Assembly (NCBI GenBank): GCA_944325475.1
Contig: CALVAF010000045.1
Coordinates: forward strand, 1 to 7,540
Length of the DNA stretch: 7,540 nucleotides
Origin: an uncultured Helicobacter sp.
GTDB lineage: Bacteria > Campylobacterota > Campylobacteria > Campylobacterales > Helicobacteraceae
Direction of reading: 5' to 3'
Below the pieces are notes generated by a model that searched no databases, was not told where the DNA came from, and was given only the letters and a program-made list of their open reading frames with translations. The position numbers and the translations under genes were made by a program. Of this stretch, positions 1 to 6,435 are shown in pieces. Within the stretch, counting starts at the first letter, position 1. Every line of letters starts with the position of its first letter.

Positions 1-273
1 TTCTGCAATGGCAGCTTTGAGCTGGGGGATAGATGCCGAAATATTGGGGGTTTTAATGAGATTTGCCTCTGGGGTTTTGACAAGCGCACCGAGTAAAGCT
101 AACTCATCTTTGTAGCCATTTTCTGGGAAACAAGCCAAGATTCTAGCAGCAAGTGAGATGTCTGCAGTCTCTACCTCAATATCTGCCCTTTTTAAAAATG
201 CCTTAACAATGGGCAAAAAGGAATAAGTCGCTAATGCTGGGGATTCGTCTGTGAGAGTGTAGGTTATTTTCAT
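1..273 (-). CDS. icd: NADP-dependent isocitrate dehydrogenase, monomeric type (5' part only)
   Basis: This is the first 91 codons of a gene that runs off the left edge of the window; no stop codon is seen. The product would oxidatively decarboxylate isocitrate to 2-oxoglutarate with NADP+ in the TCA cycle, in the cytoplasm. The N-terminus reads MKITYTLTDESPALATYSF, followed by DISLAARI near residues 42-49, KTPEAN near 69-74 and TPNISASIPQLKAAI near 76-90. These match the N-terminal signature of the large (about 740-residue) monomeric isocitrate dehydrogenases, not the dimeric Icd family used by H. pylori. The ATG at 271-273 has an AGGA ribosome-binding site at 280-283 and a good -10 element upstream, so the start is well supported. 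It is transcribed in the same direction as dnaB but probably from its own promoter. The catalytic part lies outside the window. Confidence 0.9.
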   Translation of the reverse strand, partial: MKITYTLTDESPALATYSFLPIVKAFLKRADIEVETADISLAARILACFPENGYKDELALLGALVKTPEANLIKTPNISASIPQLKAAIAE

Positions 274-306
274 ATAATGTCCTTTTTTGGAAAATATTGT
301 ATTGAG

Positions 307-315
307 AGTATAGCA
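307..315 (-). promoter_or_regulatory. Candidate icd promoter, extended -10 (TGCTATACT)
   Basis: The minus strand reads TGC followed by TATACT (hexamer at 307-312), close to the sigma-70/sigma-80 consensus TGnTATAAT. Transcription would begin near 300, leaving a leader of about 27 nt before the icd ATG with its AGGA site. The sequence further upstream (about 315-360) is A+T-rich with no clear -35 hexamer, which is usual for Helicobacter and Campylobacter vegetative promoters. The rest of the 149-base gap between dnaB and icd holds no gene that I can see. Confidence 0.5.
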
Positions 316-422
316 AAGAATCGCCCATATTAAAATAATTTTAGACAAGAATCTTTTTACTTTTTAAGGCATAAGTTTCTGTGCTGCTTTTTATGCTTAT
401 TAGGGATTTTGTAGCGAAGTCC

Positions 423-1871
423 TTAAATAATTGGCACTTCTATATTGCTATCATTTTGTGGTGGTGTGAATTGCGTTTGTGTGGTTTGTGCGGTGGCTTC
501 ATAGATGATTTCTAGGGCTTGGTTTGAATCAGTAGAATCCACAAATCGCGTGCAATGCTTGTGAAAAGTTAGCTTGATGACACCAGTTGGACCATTTCTT
601 TGTTTGCCAATGATAATCTCGGCTTCCTCCTCATTTTTTGGGATAAAGGTGGATTTGTATTCCTTGCCTTCTTTTTTAGCGGCTTCCTCTTTTTCTTTCT
701 CATCTTTTTGTTTATAAACGGCATCGCGATAGACAAAAAGAATAATATCCGCATCTTGTTCGATAGCGCCTGATTCTCGCAAGTCAGAGAGCATGGGACG
801 TCTATCGCTACGTGATTCTAGGCTTCGATTGAGCTGTGAGAGGGCGATAATTGGAATCTCTAATTCCCTAGCAATCATCTTTAATCCCCGACTAATCTCG
901 CTAACTTCTTGGTGGCGATCTTTTTTGCTATCAGAGCTACTCATTAGCTGTAGATAATCAATTATTGCAAGCCCGATTTCTGGGTGCTTGGATTTTATTT
1001 TTCGTATTTTGGTGCGAAATTGGTGAATGGTTAAAAGGCTGTTATCATCGATAAAGAGTGGTGCATTTGCCATAATGTCTGCAGCATTTGAGAGTTGCTC
1101 CCACTCCTCATCTTGCAAATTCCCTACACGCAAATGTTGCAGGGCAATGGAAGTCTTGGCTGAAAGCATTCTTAGCATGAGCTGTTCTGCTGGCATTTCA
1201 AGGCTGAAAAATGCCACGCCTTTGCCGGTATCTAGGGCTTTTTGTGCCATATTTAAAACTAAAGTGGTTTTGCCCATAGCTGGACGCGCTGCAATGATGA
1301 TTAAATCCCCTTTGCCAAAGCCTGTGGTTTTTTCATTGAGTGAATGAAATCCGGTATCTACCCCAATAAGCACAGAGTTTCCGCGTTTTTTCATCTCTTC
1401 AATATAATGTAAAGTTGCAATGGTAACTTCTTTTGAATCCCTAAATTCTCGATTTTCATGGATATTGGTGATTTTATAAAGTTCGCTTTGGAGGTAGTCG
1501 ATAATGTCCTTGACGGGATTATCTGAATCATTGCTGGCTTCATTAATCTTCATTGCTAAAGAGTGTAATTTTCTTTTGGTAGAATCTTCTTTAATCTCTT
1601 GTGTGTAAGCGTGAATATCGCTAATTGGGCTTGTGCTTAGGATATTTAAAATCTCTTCTTGGTCTATGGGGCGAGATTTGGTGGATTTTTTGAGGATAAA
1701 CTCTTCATCAATAGGCATATCAAGTCGTCTAAGCTCTAGCATCGCAGCAAAAATATTTTGATTGGGTGTGTAAGAGAAATCCTCTGGAATGAGGATTTCA
1801 GAAACGACATCTAGCTGTTGTGGGTCAAAAAAAATTGAGCTTAAAACGGCGCGTTCAATTTGGATTTCCAT
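423..1871 (-). CDS. dnaB: Replicative DNA helicase DnaB
   Basis: The 482-residue product is the hexameric, ATP-driven helicase that unwinds DNA at the replication fork, moving 5' to 3' on the lagging-strand template and recruiting primase. An N-terminal domain (about 1-100) precedes a RecA-like motor: Walker A ARPAMGKTT at 195-203, FFSLEM at 221-226 with the catalytic glutamate, Walker B IIDYLQLM at 303-310, LSQLNRSLE at 344-352, LSDLRESGAIEQDADI near 361-376, and the arginine-finger region GKQRNGPTG at 422-430. A Lys/Glu-rich insert lies at about 387-409; H. pylori DnaB also has a charged insert there. The lead-in before the N-terminal fold is short, but length and motifs fit Helicobacter DnaB. 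The ATG has a near-perfect Shine-Dalgarno site and overlaps the end of the EI24-like gene by 17 bases. It ends in TAA with no convincing terminator downstream. Confidence 0.97.
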   Translation of the reverse strand: MEIQIERAVLSSIFFDPQQLDVVSEILIPEDFSYTPNQNIFAAMLELRRLDMPIDEEFILKKSTKSRPIDQEEILNILSTSPISDIHAYTQEIKEDSTKRKLHSLAMKINEASNDSDNPVKDIIDYLQSELYKITNIHENREFRDSKEVTIATLHYIEEMKKRGNSVLIGVDTGFHSLNEKTTGFGKGDLIIIAARPAMGKTTLVLNMAQKALDTGKGVAFFSLEMPAEQLMLRMLSAKTSIALQHLRVGNLQDEEWEQLSNAADIMANAPLFIDDNSLLTIHQFRTKIRKIKSKHPEIGLAIIDYLQLMSSSDSKKDRHQEVSEISRGLKMIARELEIPIIALSQLNRSLESRSDRRPMLSDLRESGAIEQDADIILFVYRDAVYKQKDEKEKEEAAKKEGKEYKSTFIPKNEEEAEIIIGKQRNGPTGVIKLTFHKHCTRFVDSTDSNQALEIIYEATAQTTQTQFTPPQNDSNIEVPII

Positions 1872-2601
1872 AATCTAAACCTCCTTTGATATGAAAAAAT
1901 AAATGACTTAGAGCAATGAGAGAAAAAAGAGGAATAAAGAAATTTAAAAAAGGAATTAAACTTAAGCCATAAAGAGATAGGATAAGGTTTCTTATTGGAG
2001 TTTTATGGTTTTTTTTGATTTCTTTAAATTCTTTTTGACTAAAAATATTTTCCCCCACATCTGAAATAAGCGTTTTTGAAAAAAGCCAATAATTTGGAAG
2101 TAAAATTAGCAATGTCCCAATAAAAGGAATGAAATAAAAAGGGATTAGCAAAATTAAAAAAAGAGCATAGAATAAATAAGTGAAAATCAGTGAGAAAATC
2201 GAAGAAATAAGGCTTGTATCGGCTTGAATAGAGAGGTTGGAATAATGTTTTTTGTGGATAAAATTAATCACAAAAGGTGTTAAAAAAGAACAGATGATGA
2301 GGTTGCTTATGAGGGTTAAAACCAAAAATAAAATGGCTAAAAAAACAAATAAAGTGCTTTTAATGGTGTAATCTAATAGGCTTTGAATCCAAGAGAGCCA
2401 AGAGGTTTTAATAGATAAATCAGGGCGAATAAAGCTATATAAATCTAAAAACCAATTCCCACCAAAAAAATAAAAAATAACTCCCCAAAATAATAAAGAA
2501 AAAACCAATGGCAAGAATGCAAGTTTGAGCACAAAAGGAGTAAAAAAATCTTTTCTAGCGCTTTGTAAATATGGCATTATGTGTGTGAGTGGTTTTCCCA
2601 T
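1855..2601 (-). CDS. EI24/CysZ-like integral membrane protein
   Basis: A very hydrophobic protein of 248 residues from the ATG at 2601. Likely membrane segments lie at about 24-46, 83-105, 136-158, 158-177 and 204-235; the charged loop at 188-202 separates the last segment. The pattern, and TPFVINFIHKKHY near 108-120, resemble the EI24 domain family, which includes the sulfate transporter CysZ; many bacterial members have no known substrate, so I do not assign one. No cysteine or sulfate genes are nearby. A TTG 12 bases upstream (2611-2613) would give 252 residues, but it has no ribosome-binding site, so I prefer the ATG with GGGA about eight bases before it. The gene overlaps dnaB by 17 bases. 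From memory, H. pylori also has a conserved membrane-protein gene next to dnaB, so the pair may be conserved. Confidence 0.8.
   Translation of the reverse strand: MGKPLTHIMPYLQSARKDFFTPFVLKLAFLPLVFSLLFWGVIFYFFGGNWFLDLYSFIRPDLSIKTSWLSWIQSLLDYTIKSTLFVFLAILFLVLTLISNLIICSFLTPFVINFIHKKHYSNLSIQADTSLISSIFSLIFTYLFYALFLILLIPFYFIPFIGTLLILLPNYWLFSKTLISDVGENIFSQKEFKEIKKNHKTPIRNLILSLYGLSLIPFLNFFIPLFSLIALSHLFFHIKGGLDYGNPN
1878..1887 (-). promoter_or_regulatory. Strong ribosome-binding site of dnaB inside the EI24-like gene
   Basis: The minus strand reads AAAGGAGGTT six bases before the dnaB ATG, almost fully complementary to the 3' end of 16S rRNA. It lies within the last codons of the upstream membrane-protein gene. 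It fixes the dnaB start and suggests that dnaB is initiated efficiently and independently even though the two genes overlap. It is the strongest ribosome-binding site in the window. Confidence 0.85.
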
Positions 2602-2609
2602 TTTTAATC

Positions 2610-2626
2610 CCAAAAATAATTTTTGG
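2610..2626. repeat. 17-bp perfect palindrome ahead of the EI24-like gene
   Basis: CCAAAAAT and ATTTTTGG are perfect 8-base inverted arms around a single central base. The site lies in the 51-base gap between the bioC stop and the EI24-like ATG. The right-hand arm as read on the minus strand contains the GG of the presumed ribosome-binding site (GGGA). It could act as a DNA operator, or as a weak RNA hairpin with a 7-bp stem and a 3-base loop that partly covers the ribosome-binding site. No U-run follows, so it is not a typical intrinsic terminator. Confidence 0.4.
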
Positions 2627-2627
2627 A

Positions 2628-2636
2628 GTTATAGCA
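2628..2636 (-). promoter_or_regulatory. Candidate promoter for the EI24-dnaB pair, extended -10 (TGCTATAAC)
   Basis: The minus strand reads TGC then TATAAC (hexamer at 2628-2633), with an A+T-rich upstream region running into the end of bioC. Transcription would start near 2621, inside the 17-bp palindrome and about 20 bases before the ATG at 2601. The same TGCTATA core precedes icd at 307-315. This would separate dnaB expression from the biotin genes. There is no clear -35, and the assignment rests on the motif and position only. Confidence 0.35.
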
Positions 2637-2652
2637 TTGTTTTTCTAAGATT

Positions 2653-3483
2653 CTACTTTTTTTGTGCCAAAAGATAAAGAGGTTCGTAGGTGAGGGTATT
2701 TTGGAAGTGTTTTTCATAGGATTTTAAATGGGATTTTGTGAGGGTAAAAGAAGCGCCATAGACATTCACGCCAGTATTTTTAAGATGCCTAAAAACCTCT
2801 AGAGGGCTTTGAAAGTGCAGGGTTTCAAGTGTGCTAAAGCATTCTAGGATTTGCCAATCTTGGCTTAAAATTTCTTGATAATCAAAAGGGCTTAGATAAT
2901 CTAGTCCAATTCCTAGGAATTCTCGCATTTCTTTTAAGTTGTTTTTGCCAAAGATTCCTAGGAGTAAGCAGGAATTGCTGTGTGCAAGTTGGGTAATTTT
3001 GGGTAGGATTAGGGGTTGATTTGTCCATTGTAGAGCGGCATTGGAAGTGATTAAATCAAAACTTATATTTTGATAAATATTTTTTATCATTTCTAAATTT
3101 TCCATATCAAATTGTAAAAATTTTATGTTTGTAGGAACAAGATTCTTTGGTTTTAACCAAGCTAGATTTTGAGAATTGAGCTGATTTGAAGAAGGAATTG
3201 AAACTTTAGGGGATAAAATATTTGCAAGATGGGCATAAAAATCATTGGAAAAATCCACGAGGTCTAAAGCAATCAAATTATCAAATGTCAAGTTTTTGGC
3301 AAGTTTGCCTGAAAAGAGTCCTTTACCACAGCCTAATTCTAGGATATTTTGAAAGTGAGAGTGGCTTTGGTAGCAGTGTAGAATCTCTAGCAAAATTCCT
3401 TGCATTTTGTTTTGGATTGTTGCGGCTTTATTGTAAGTGTTTTGTGCCTTTAAAAAGGTCTTTTGTAAGGTGTTTTTTAGCAT
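2653..3483 (-). CDS. bioC: Malonyl-ACP O-methyltransferase BioC
   Basis: The 276-residue product is an S-adenosylmethionine-dependent methyltransferase that would methylate the free carboxyl of malonyl-ACP, disguising it so that fatty-acid synthesis can extend it to pimeloyl-ACP methyl ester, the biotin precursor. The class I methyltransferase fold is visible: motif I ILELGCGKG at 47-55, acidic residue in IALDLVDFS at 71-79, LQFDMENL at 123-130, and FDLITSNAALQW at 142-153; the SNAALQW string is characteristic of BioC. The N-terminal YNKAATIQNKM (17-27) matches the BioC lead-in. The C-terminal LKNTGVNVYG near 233-242 also fits. The start ATG overlaps the bioG stop by 7 bases, with GGGA upstream as a modest ribosome-binding site, suggesting translational coupling. 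It appears to be the last biotin gene of this operon. Confidence 0.9.
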   Translation of the reverse strand: MLKNTLQKTFLKAQNTYNKAATIQNKMQGILLEILHCYQSHSHFQNILELGCGKGLFSGKLAKNLTFDNLIALDLVDFSNDFYAHLANILSPKVSIPSSNQLNSQNLAWLKPKNLVPTNIKFLQFDMENLEMIKNIYQNISFDLITSNAALQWTNQPLILPKITQLAHSNSCLLLGIFGKNNLKEMREFLGIGLDYLSPFDYQEILSQDWQILECFSTLETLHFQSPLEVFRHLKNTGVNVYGASFTLTKSHLKSYEKHFQNTLTYEPLYLLAQKK

Positions 3484-4121
3484 ATAATTTCCCAGTCAAA
3501 AAAGGCAAAATGTGGGGCTTTGATTTCTTTGATTTCTTGTGTGTAGCCTTGAAGATTCCAGAAGCTTTTTTGGGCTTGTGTGGGGAAAACTAAGTCGTTT
3601 GTGGAGATGATGATTCTATTCCATTTTAAGGCGCTTTTTATGAATTTTTGGTGGGCTAGGAAAAAGTTTAATTCCTCTTTGAGTAGCAATTCATCTAAAA
3701 AAATAAAATCTTTTGGGGGTGGATAATGGATACCAAAAAGGTTTTTTTTAAAGGATTCTAGGTGGAATCTTTTCTGTGTGAGGGCAAAAAGTTTGGGGTG
3801 GATTCCATAGGTCTTGTGGATTCCATATTCTGTGCCATTGATAGCAGTTTTGGAGTGGAAATTAAGAGGGATTTGGGTTTGATTTAAAAACAAATTTGCT
3901 GCCCAAACGCCCATAGAAAAGCCAAGCAAATGCAGATTTTTATTTTGTAAGGAAAGCAAGAATCTATCTAACTCCATAAAATCCAAATGTGTGTAATAGG
4001 AGAGCAAAATCCAATCACAATTTTTGGGGATAAAATTTTGAAAATGGGTAAAATGTGAGGCAAACCCACCAAATATTAATAAAATGTTTTTATGGTTACT
4101 AATATTATGATAAATATTCAT
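3477..4121 (-). CDS. bioG: Pimeloyl-ACP methyl ester esterase BioG
   Basis: A 214-residue alpha/beta-hydrolase of the BioG (DUF452) type that would remove the methyl ester from pimeloyl-ACP methyl ester, ending the elongation phase opened by BioC. The nucleophile elbow GFSMG is at 67-71 (Ser69), a likely acid is Asp176 in STNDLVFP, and the likely histidine is His204 in KAPHFAFFDW. FGGFASH (17-23) would form the oxyanion region, and AINGTEYGI near 93-101 followed by YGIHP is typical of BioG. Identity rests on these motifs and on its place between bioF and bioC. The ATG at 4119-4121 is chosen over an in-frame TTG six bases upstream; the ribosome-binding site is weak (AAAGAA). It overlaps the end of bioF by 17 bases and bioC by 7, so its translation is probably coupled to bioF. 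Other Helicobacter species use a different esterase, BioV. Confidence 0.87.
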   Translation of the reverse strand: MNIYHNISNHKNILLIFGGFASHFTHFQNFIPKNCDWILLSYYTHLDFMELDRFLLSLQNKNLHLLGFSMGVWAANLFLNQTQIPLNFHSKTAINGTEYGIHKTYGIHPKLFALTQKRFHLESFKKNLFGIHYPPPKDFIFLDELLLKEELNFFLAHQKFIKSALKWNRIIISTNDLVFPTQAQKSFWNLQGYTQEIKEIKAPHFAFFDWEIIC

Positions 4122-5280
4122 TATCAATTTCTTTTAGCGAATTACAGAGAGATTCAAGTGATTCTAGTGGAATCTTTTGTGTTAGTGAAAATCGCAAACA
4201 AGCGTGATTTTTAGGGATAGTTGGAGGCTTGATAGCGGGGGCAAAAAAACCTCTTTTTTCTAGTTCTTTTTGAAAGAAAACCGCCTTTGTATTGTCTTTT
4301 AGAATCAAGCTTAAAATATTGTATTCCCCCAAAACCTCATAACAAAGGTTGCGCTGCAAAAGTTTCTTAAACTCGCAGCTATTTTTAGCAAGATTATCCC
4401 TTTCTTTTTGCAAATGAGGAAGGTGCATAAAGGCAAAATAGCTCATTGCCACATTAATAGGCGGTAGCGCAGTGGAGTAAATGAGACTCCTTGCAAAGTT
4501 GATAAAATAATCCCTAAACTCGTCTGCACACAGCACACATGCACCCACAGAGGCAAGGGCTTTGCCAAAGGTCAGAATCAAAAAATCAATGTCTTTTAAA
4601 AAAGGATAGCAAAGTCCCGAGCCATTCTCTCCAAAACTCCCAATACTATGGGCTTCATCGATATATAAATACACATTTTTATGCTTCTTTTTTAGGGCGA
4701 TGAGGGATTGTATTTTTGCAAAGTCACCTTCCATGCTAAAAAGCCCCTCACTCAAAACAAAAATCGCCTCAAACTCCTTGGCATTTTGCTCCAGTATTCG
4801 TTCCAAATCCTGCATATCATTGTGTAAAAATCGCCTCAAAGTCACTTTGCTAAAAGATTTTAGTCCATCGATATGGCTAGCATGAATGTTCCTATCGGCA
4901 AGAAAAAGGACATTTTTAAGTCTGCTTAGTGCGTTAAGTATCCCCACATTTGCGTGGTAGCCGCTATTAAAAAGCAGAGTTTTTTTTCCAAAAAGCGATT
5001 CTAAATACTCTTCAAAAGCTTCACAAATCTCGAAATTCCCGCTTAAACTGCGCGAAGAAGAGGCACTAAAGAGGCAGTTTTCCCTAAAAAGATTAGAATC
5101 TAGAAATTCTGTGATAAATTCTTGGTTGCTTGCAAGGTTAAGGTAGTCGTTGCTTGCAAGGTTCAAAAGCCATTTATTGCCTTTTTGGATTTCTAAGCCT
5201 CTATGCTTTTGGGGGGAGAGAGTGCGGAGGTTGGAGGATTGGTGGAGTTGGCTTAGAATGCTCTGAATAGTCTTTGTCAA
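4105..5280 (-). CDS. bioF: 8-amino-7-oxononanoate synthase BioF
   Basis: This 391-residue enzyme of the alpha-oxoamine synthase family uses pyridoxal phosphate to condense pimeloyl-ACP with L-alanine, giving 8-amino-7-oxononanoate, the first committed bicyclic-ring precursor of biotin. Visible marks are ASNDYLNLA (42-50), NSGYHAN (105-111), the cofactor-stacking histidine in NIHASHIDG (131-139), SEGLFSMEGD (177-186), DEAHSIGSFG (208-217) with the PLP aspartate, and the Schiff-base lysine in TFGKALAS (Lys240). The glycine-rich tail after the lysine is less typical than the usual GG of KAPA synthases, so a related oxoamine synthase is possible, but the bioG and bioC neighbours argue strongly for BioF. 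The start is a TTG, supported by AAGG seven bases ahead and by the absence of any nearby in-frame ATG. It begins 12 bases after the carA stop codons. Confidence 0.92.
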   Translation of the reverse strand: MTKTIQSILSQLHQSSNLRTLSPQKHRGLEIQKGNKWLLNLASNDYLNLASNQEFITEFLDSNLFRENCLFSASSSRSLSGNFEICEAFEEYLESLFGKKTLLFNSGYHANVGILNALSRLKNVLFLADRNIHASHIDGLKSFSKVTLRRFLHNDMQDLERILEQNAKEFEAIFVLSEGLFSMEGDFAKIQSLIALKKKHKNVYLYIDEAHSIGSFGENGSGLCYPFLKDIDFLILTFGKALASVGACVLCADEFRDYFINFARSLIYSTALPPINVAMSYFAFMHLPHLQKERDNLAKNSCEFKKLLQRNLCYEVLGEYNILSLILKDNTKAVFFQKELEKRGFFAPAIKPPTIPKNHACLRFSLTQKIPLESLESLCNSLKEIDNEYLS

Positions 5281-5285
5281 TTTAA

Positions 5286-5291
5286 GCCCTT
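5286..5291 (-). promoter_or_regulatory. Ribosome-binding site of bioF, overlapping the carA stops
   Basis: The minus strand reads AAGGGC, with AAGG seven bases before the TTG start of bioF. It immediately follows the double stop TAATAA that ends carA. It is the main support for the TTG start and places bioF initiation where ribosomes finishing carA would terminate. Confidence 0.65.
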
Positions 5292-5292
5292 A

Positions 5293-6435
5293 TTAGGCTT
5301 TGGATTCTTCTAGTAGCTTTGCAAACTCTCTAAAAAGTGCGGTGGATTCTAAAGGTCCTGGTCCAGCTTCTGGGTGGTGCTGGAGGGAGAAAATTAGAGC
5401 GTTTTTATACCGCAAACCCTCAATTGTCCCATCAAAAAGGTTGCGGTGAGTAATTTCTGCAATTTCTTGAATGGATTGTGGCACAGAATAATTGTGGTTT
5501 TGGGCGGTGATTTCAACTTGGTTGGTGAGAAGATTTTTAACAGGGTGGTTACCGCCATGATGTCCAAATTTGAGCTTATGTGTGGGGTAGCCTTGTGCTA
5601 GAGAAAGCAGCTGGTGTCCTAGGCAAATAGCAAAAATTGGGATTTTTGCCTCGATGAGTTTTTTGATTTCTGTGATTTCTTGTTCTAAAACTTGTGGGTC
5701 GCCGGGTCCATTAGAAAGAAAGATTGCATCAAATTCTTTATTTTGGAATCGTGTGATTAAAGAATCAGCATTAAATTCATGTGGGATTACCTCTATGCTA
5801 AACCCCGCACTTACAAGCTCCCTTAAAATACTTTTTTTGATTCAAAAGTCAATAGCAAGAATCTAATTATTGGTTTTGGGCTTTGGAAAATCCATAATAC
5901 TAAAGTCAAACCGCCCTTCTTTATGGGTGTAGCTCTCTTTGGTGCTAACTTCTTTGATATAGTTAATTTCCTCGATTCTTGGGGAAAATTCAAGGATTCT
6001 TTTAAGCTCTGCTTTATTAGAAATTTCACTTGAGGCAATCATCATCATTGCCCCTTGTTTCCGTAGAATTTGGGTAAGCATTCGCGTATCTAGCGCACAA
6101 ATTCCCATGCAATCATGCCCTTTTAAAAATTCTCCTAAGCTCTCTTTTGCCCTAAAATTAGAATAAAACTCATTGTAATTGCGACATAAAATGCCTTTGG
6201 CAAAGATGCCATGGCTTTCTGTGTCATTTGGGTTTGCCCCGATAATTCCGATTTCTGGCATGGTGAAGCAGACAAATTGCCCTGCATAGCTTGGGTCTGT
6301 TGTGATTTCTTGATAGCCACTCATTGAAGTGTTAAAGACAAGCTCACCCACTGCTGTTTTGTCCGCACCAAAGCTTTTTGCCTCAAAAAACATTCCATTT
6401 TCTAAATAAACCCAAGCGTCCCTCAAAGCTTCCAT
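5293..6435 (-). pseudogene. carA: Carbamoyl-phosphate synthase small subunit CarA, interrupted by two in-frame stops
   Basis: The small subunit hydrolyses glutamine and passes ammonia to CarB for carbamoyl phosphate, feeding arginine and pyrimidine synthesis. One reading frame runs for 380 codons, the usual CarA length, broken only by TAG at 5863-5865 (codon 191) and TGA at 5842-5844 (codon 198). The first 190 residues carry the N-terminal domain: ELVFNTSMSGYQEI, DPSYAGQ, GICALDTR. After the stops the frame continues with SNGPGDP, FAICLGHQ (Cys271), KFGHHGGNHP, TAQNHN and QHHPEAGPGP (His354, Glu356), so the glutaminase triad is intact. The TGA stands where the family has the glycine of IDFG (GGA to TGA). 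No in-frame ATG, GTG or TTG follows the stops until the GTG at codon 318. The ATG forms TAATG with the DUF507 stop. It may be a young pseudogene, sequence error, or read-through gene. Confidence 0.85.

Noticed and set aside
369..396. Inverted repeat GCATAA...TTATGC downstream of dnaB as a possible terminator.
   Set aside because: The stem is only 6 bp with a 16-base loop and no U-run on the minus strand.
1027..1347. Plus-strand open frames over dnaB, bioC, bioF, carA and DUF507.
   Set aside because: They lie opposite well-conserved genes, have no recognisable domains or ribosome-binding sites, and are best explained as shadows.
4261..5100. Reversed G/C skew inside bioF (plus strand about 143 G and 181 C, against about 2:1 G over C in flanking stretches such as 4141-4260 and 5101-5220), suggesting a transferred or recombined segment.
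   Set aside because: Parts of dnaB (601-720, 841-960) and carA (6001-6120) show the same skew, while bioC, bioG and the EI24-like gene do not. The pattern follows protein conservation and its amino-acid use, and G+C content does not change at the edges.
5211..5216. G6 run (C6 in the coding strand) near the start of bioF as a phase-variation tract.
   Set aside because: Variable tracts in this group are usually longer, six bases is common by chance, and the frame is intact.
5823..6038. A 71-codon minus-strand frame that passes through the carA stop region and might suggest a frameshift.
   Set aside because: The conserved ILAIDF and IKKSILREL residues are in the original carA frame on both sides of the stops, so no frameshift is needed; this frame is a shadow.
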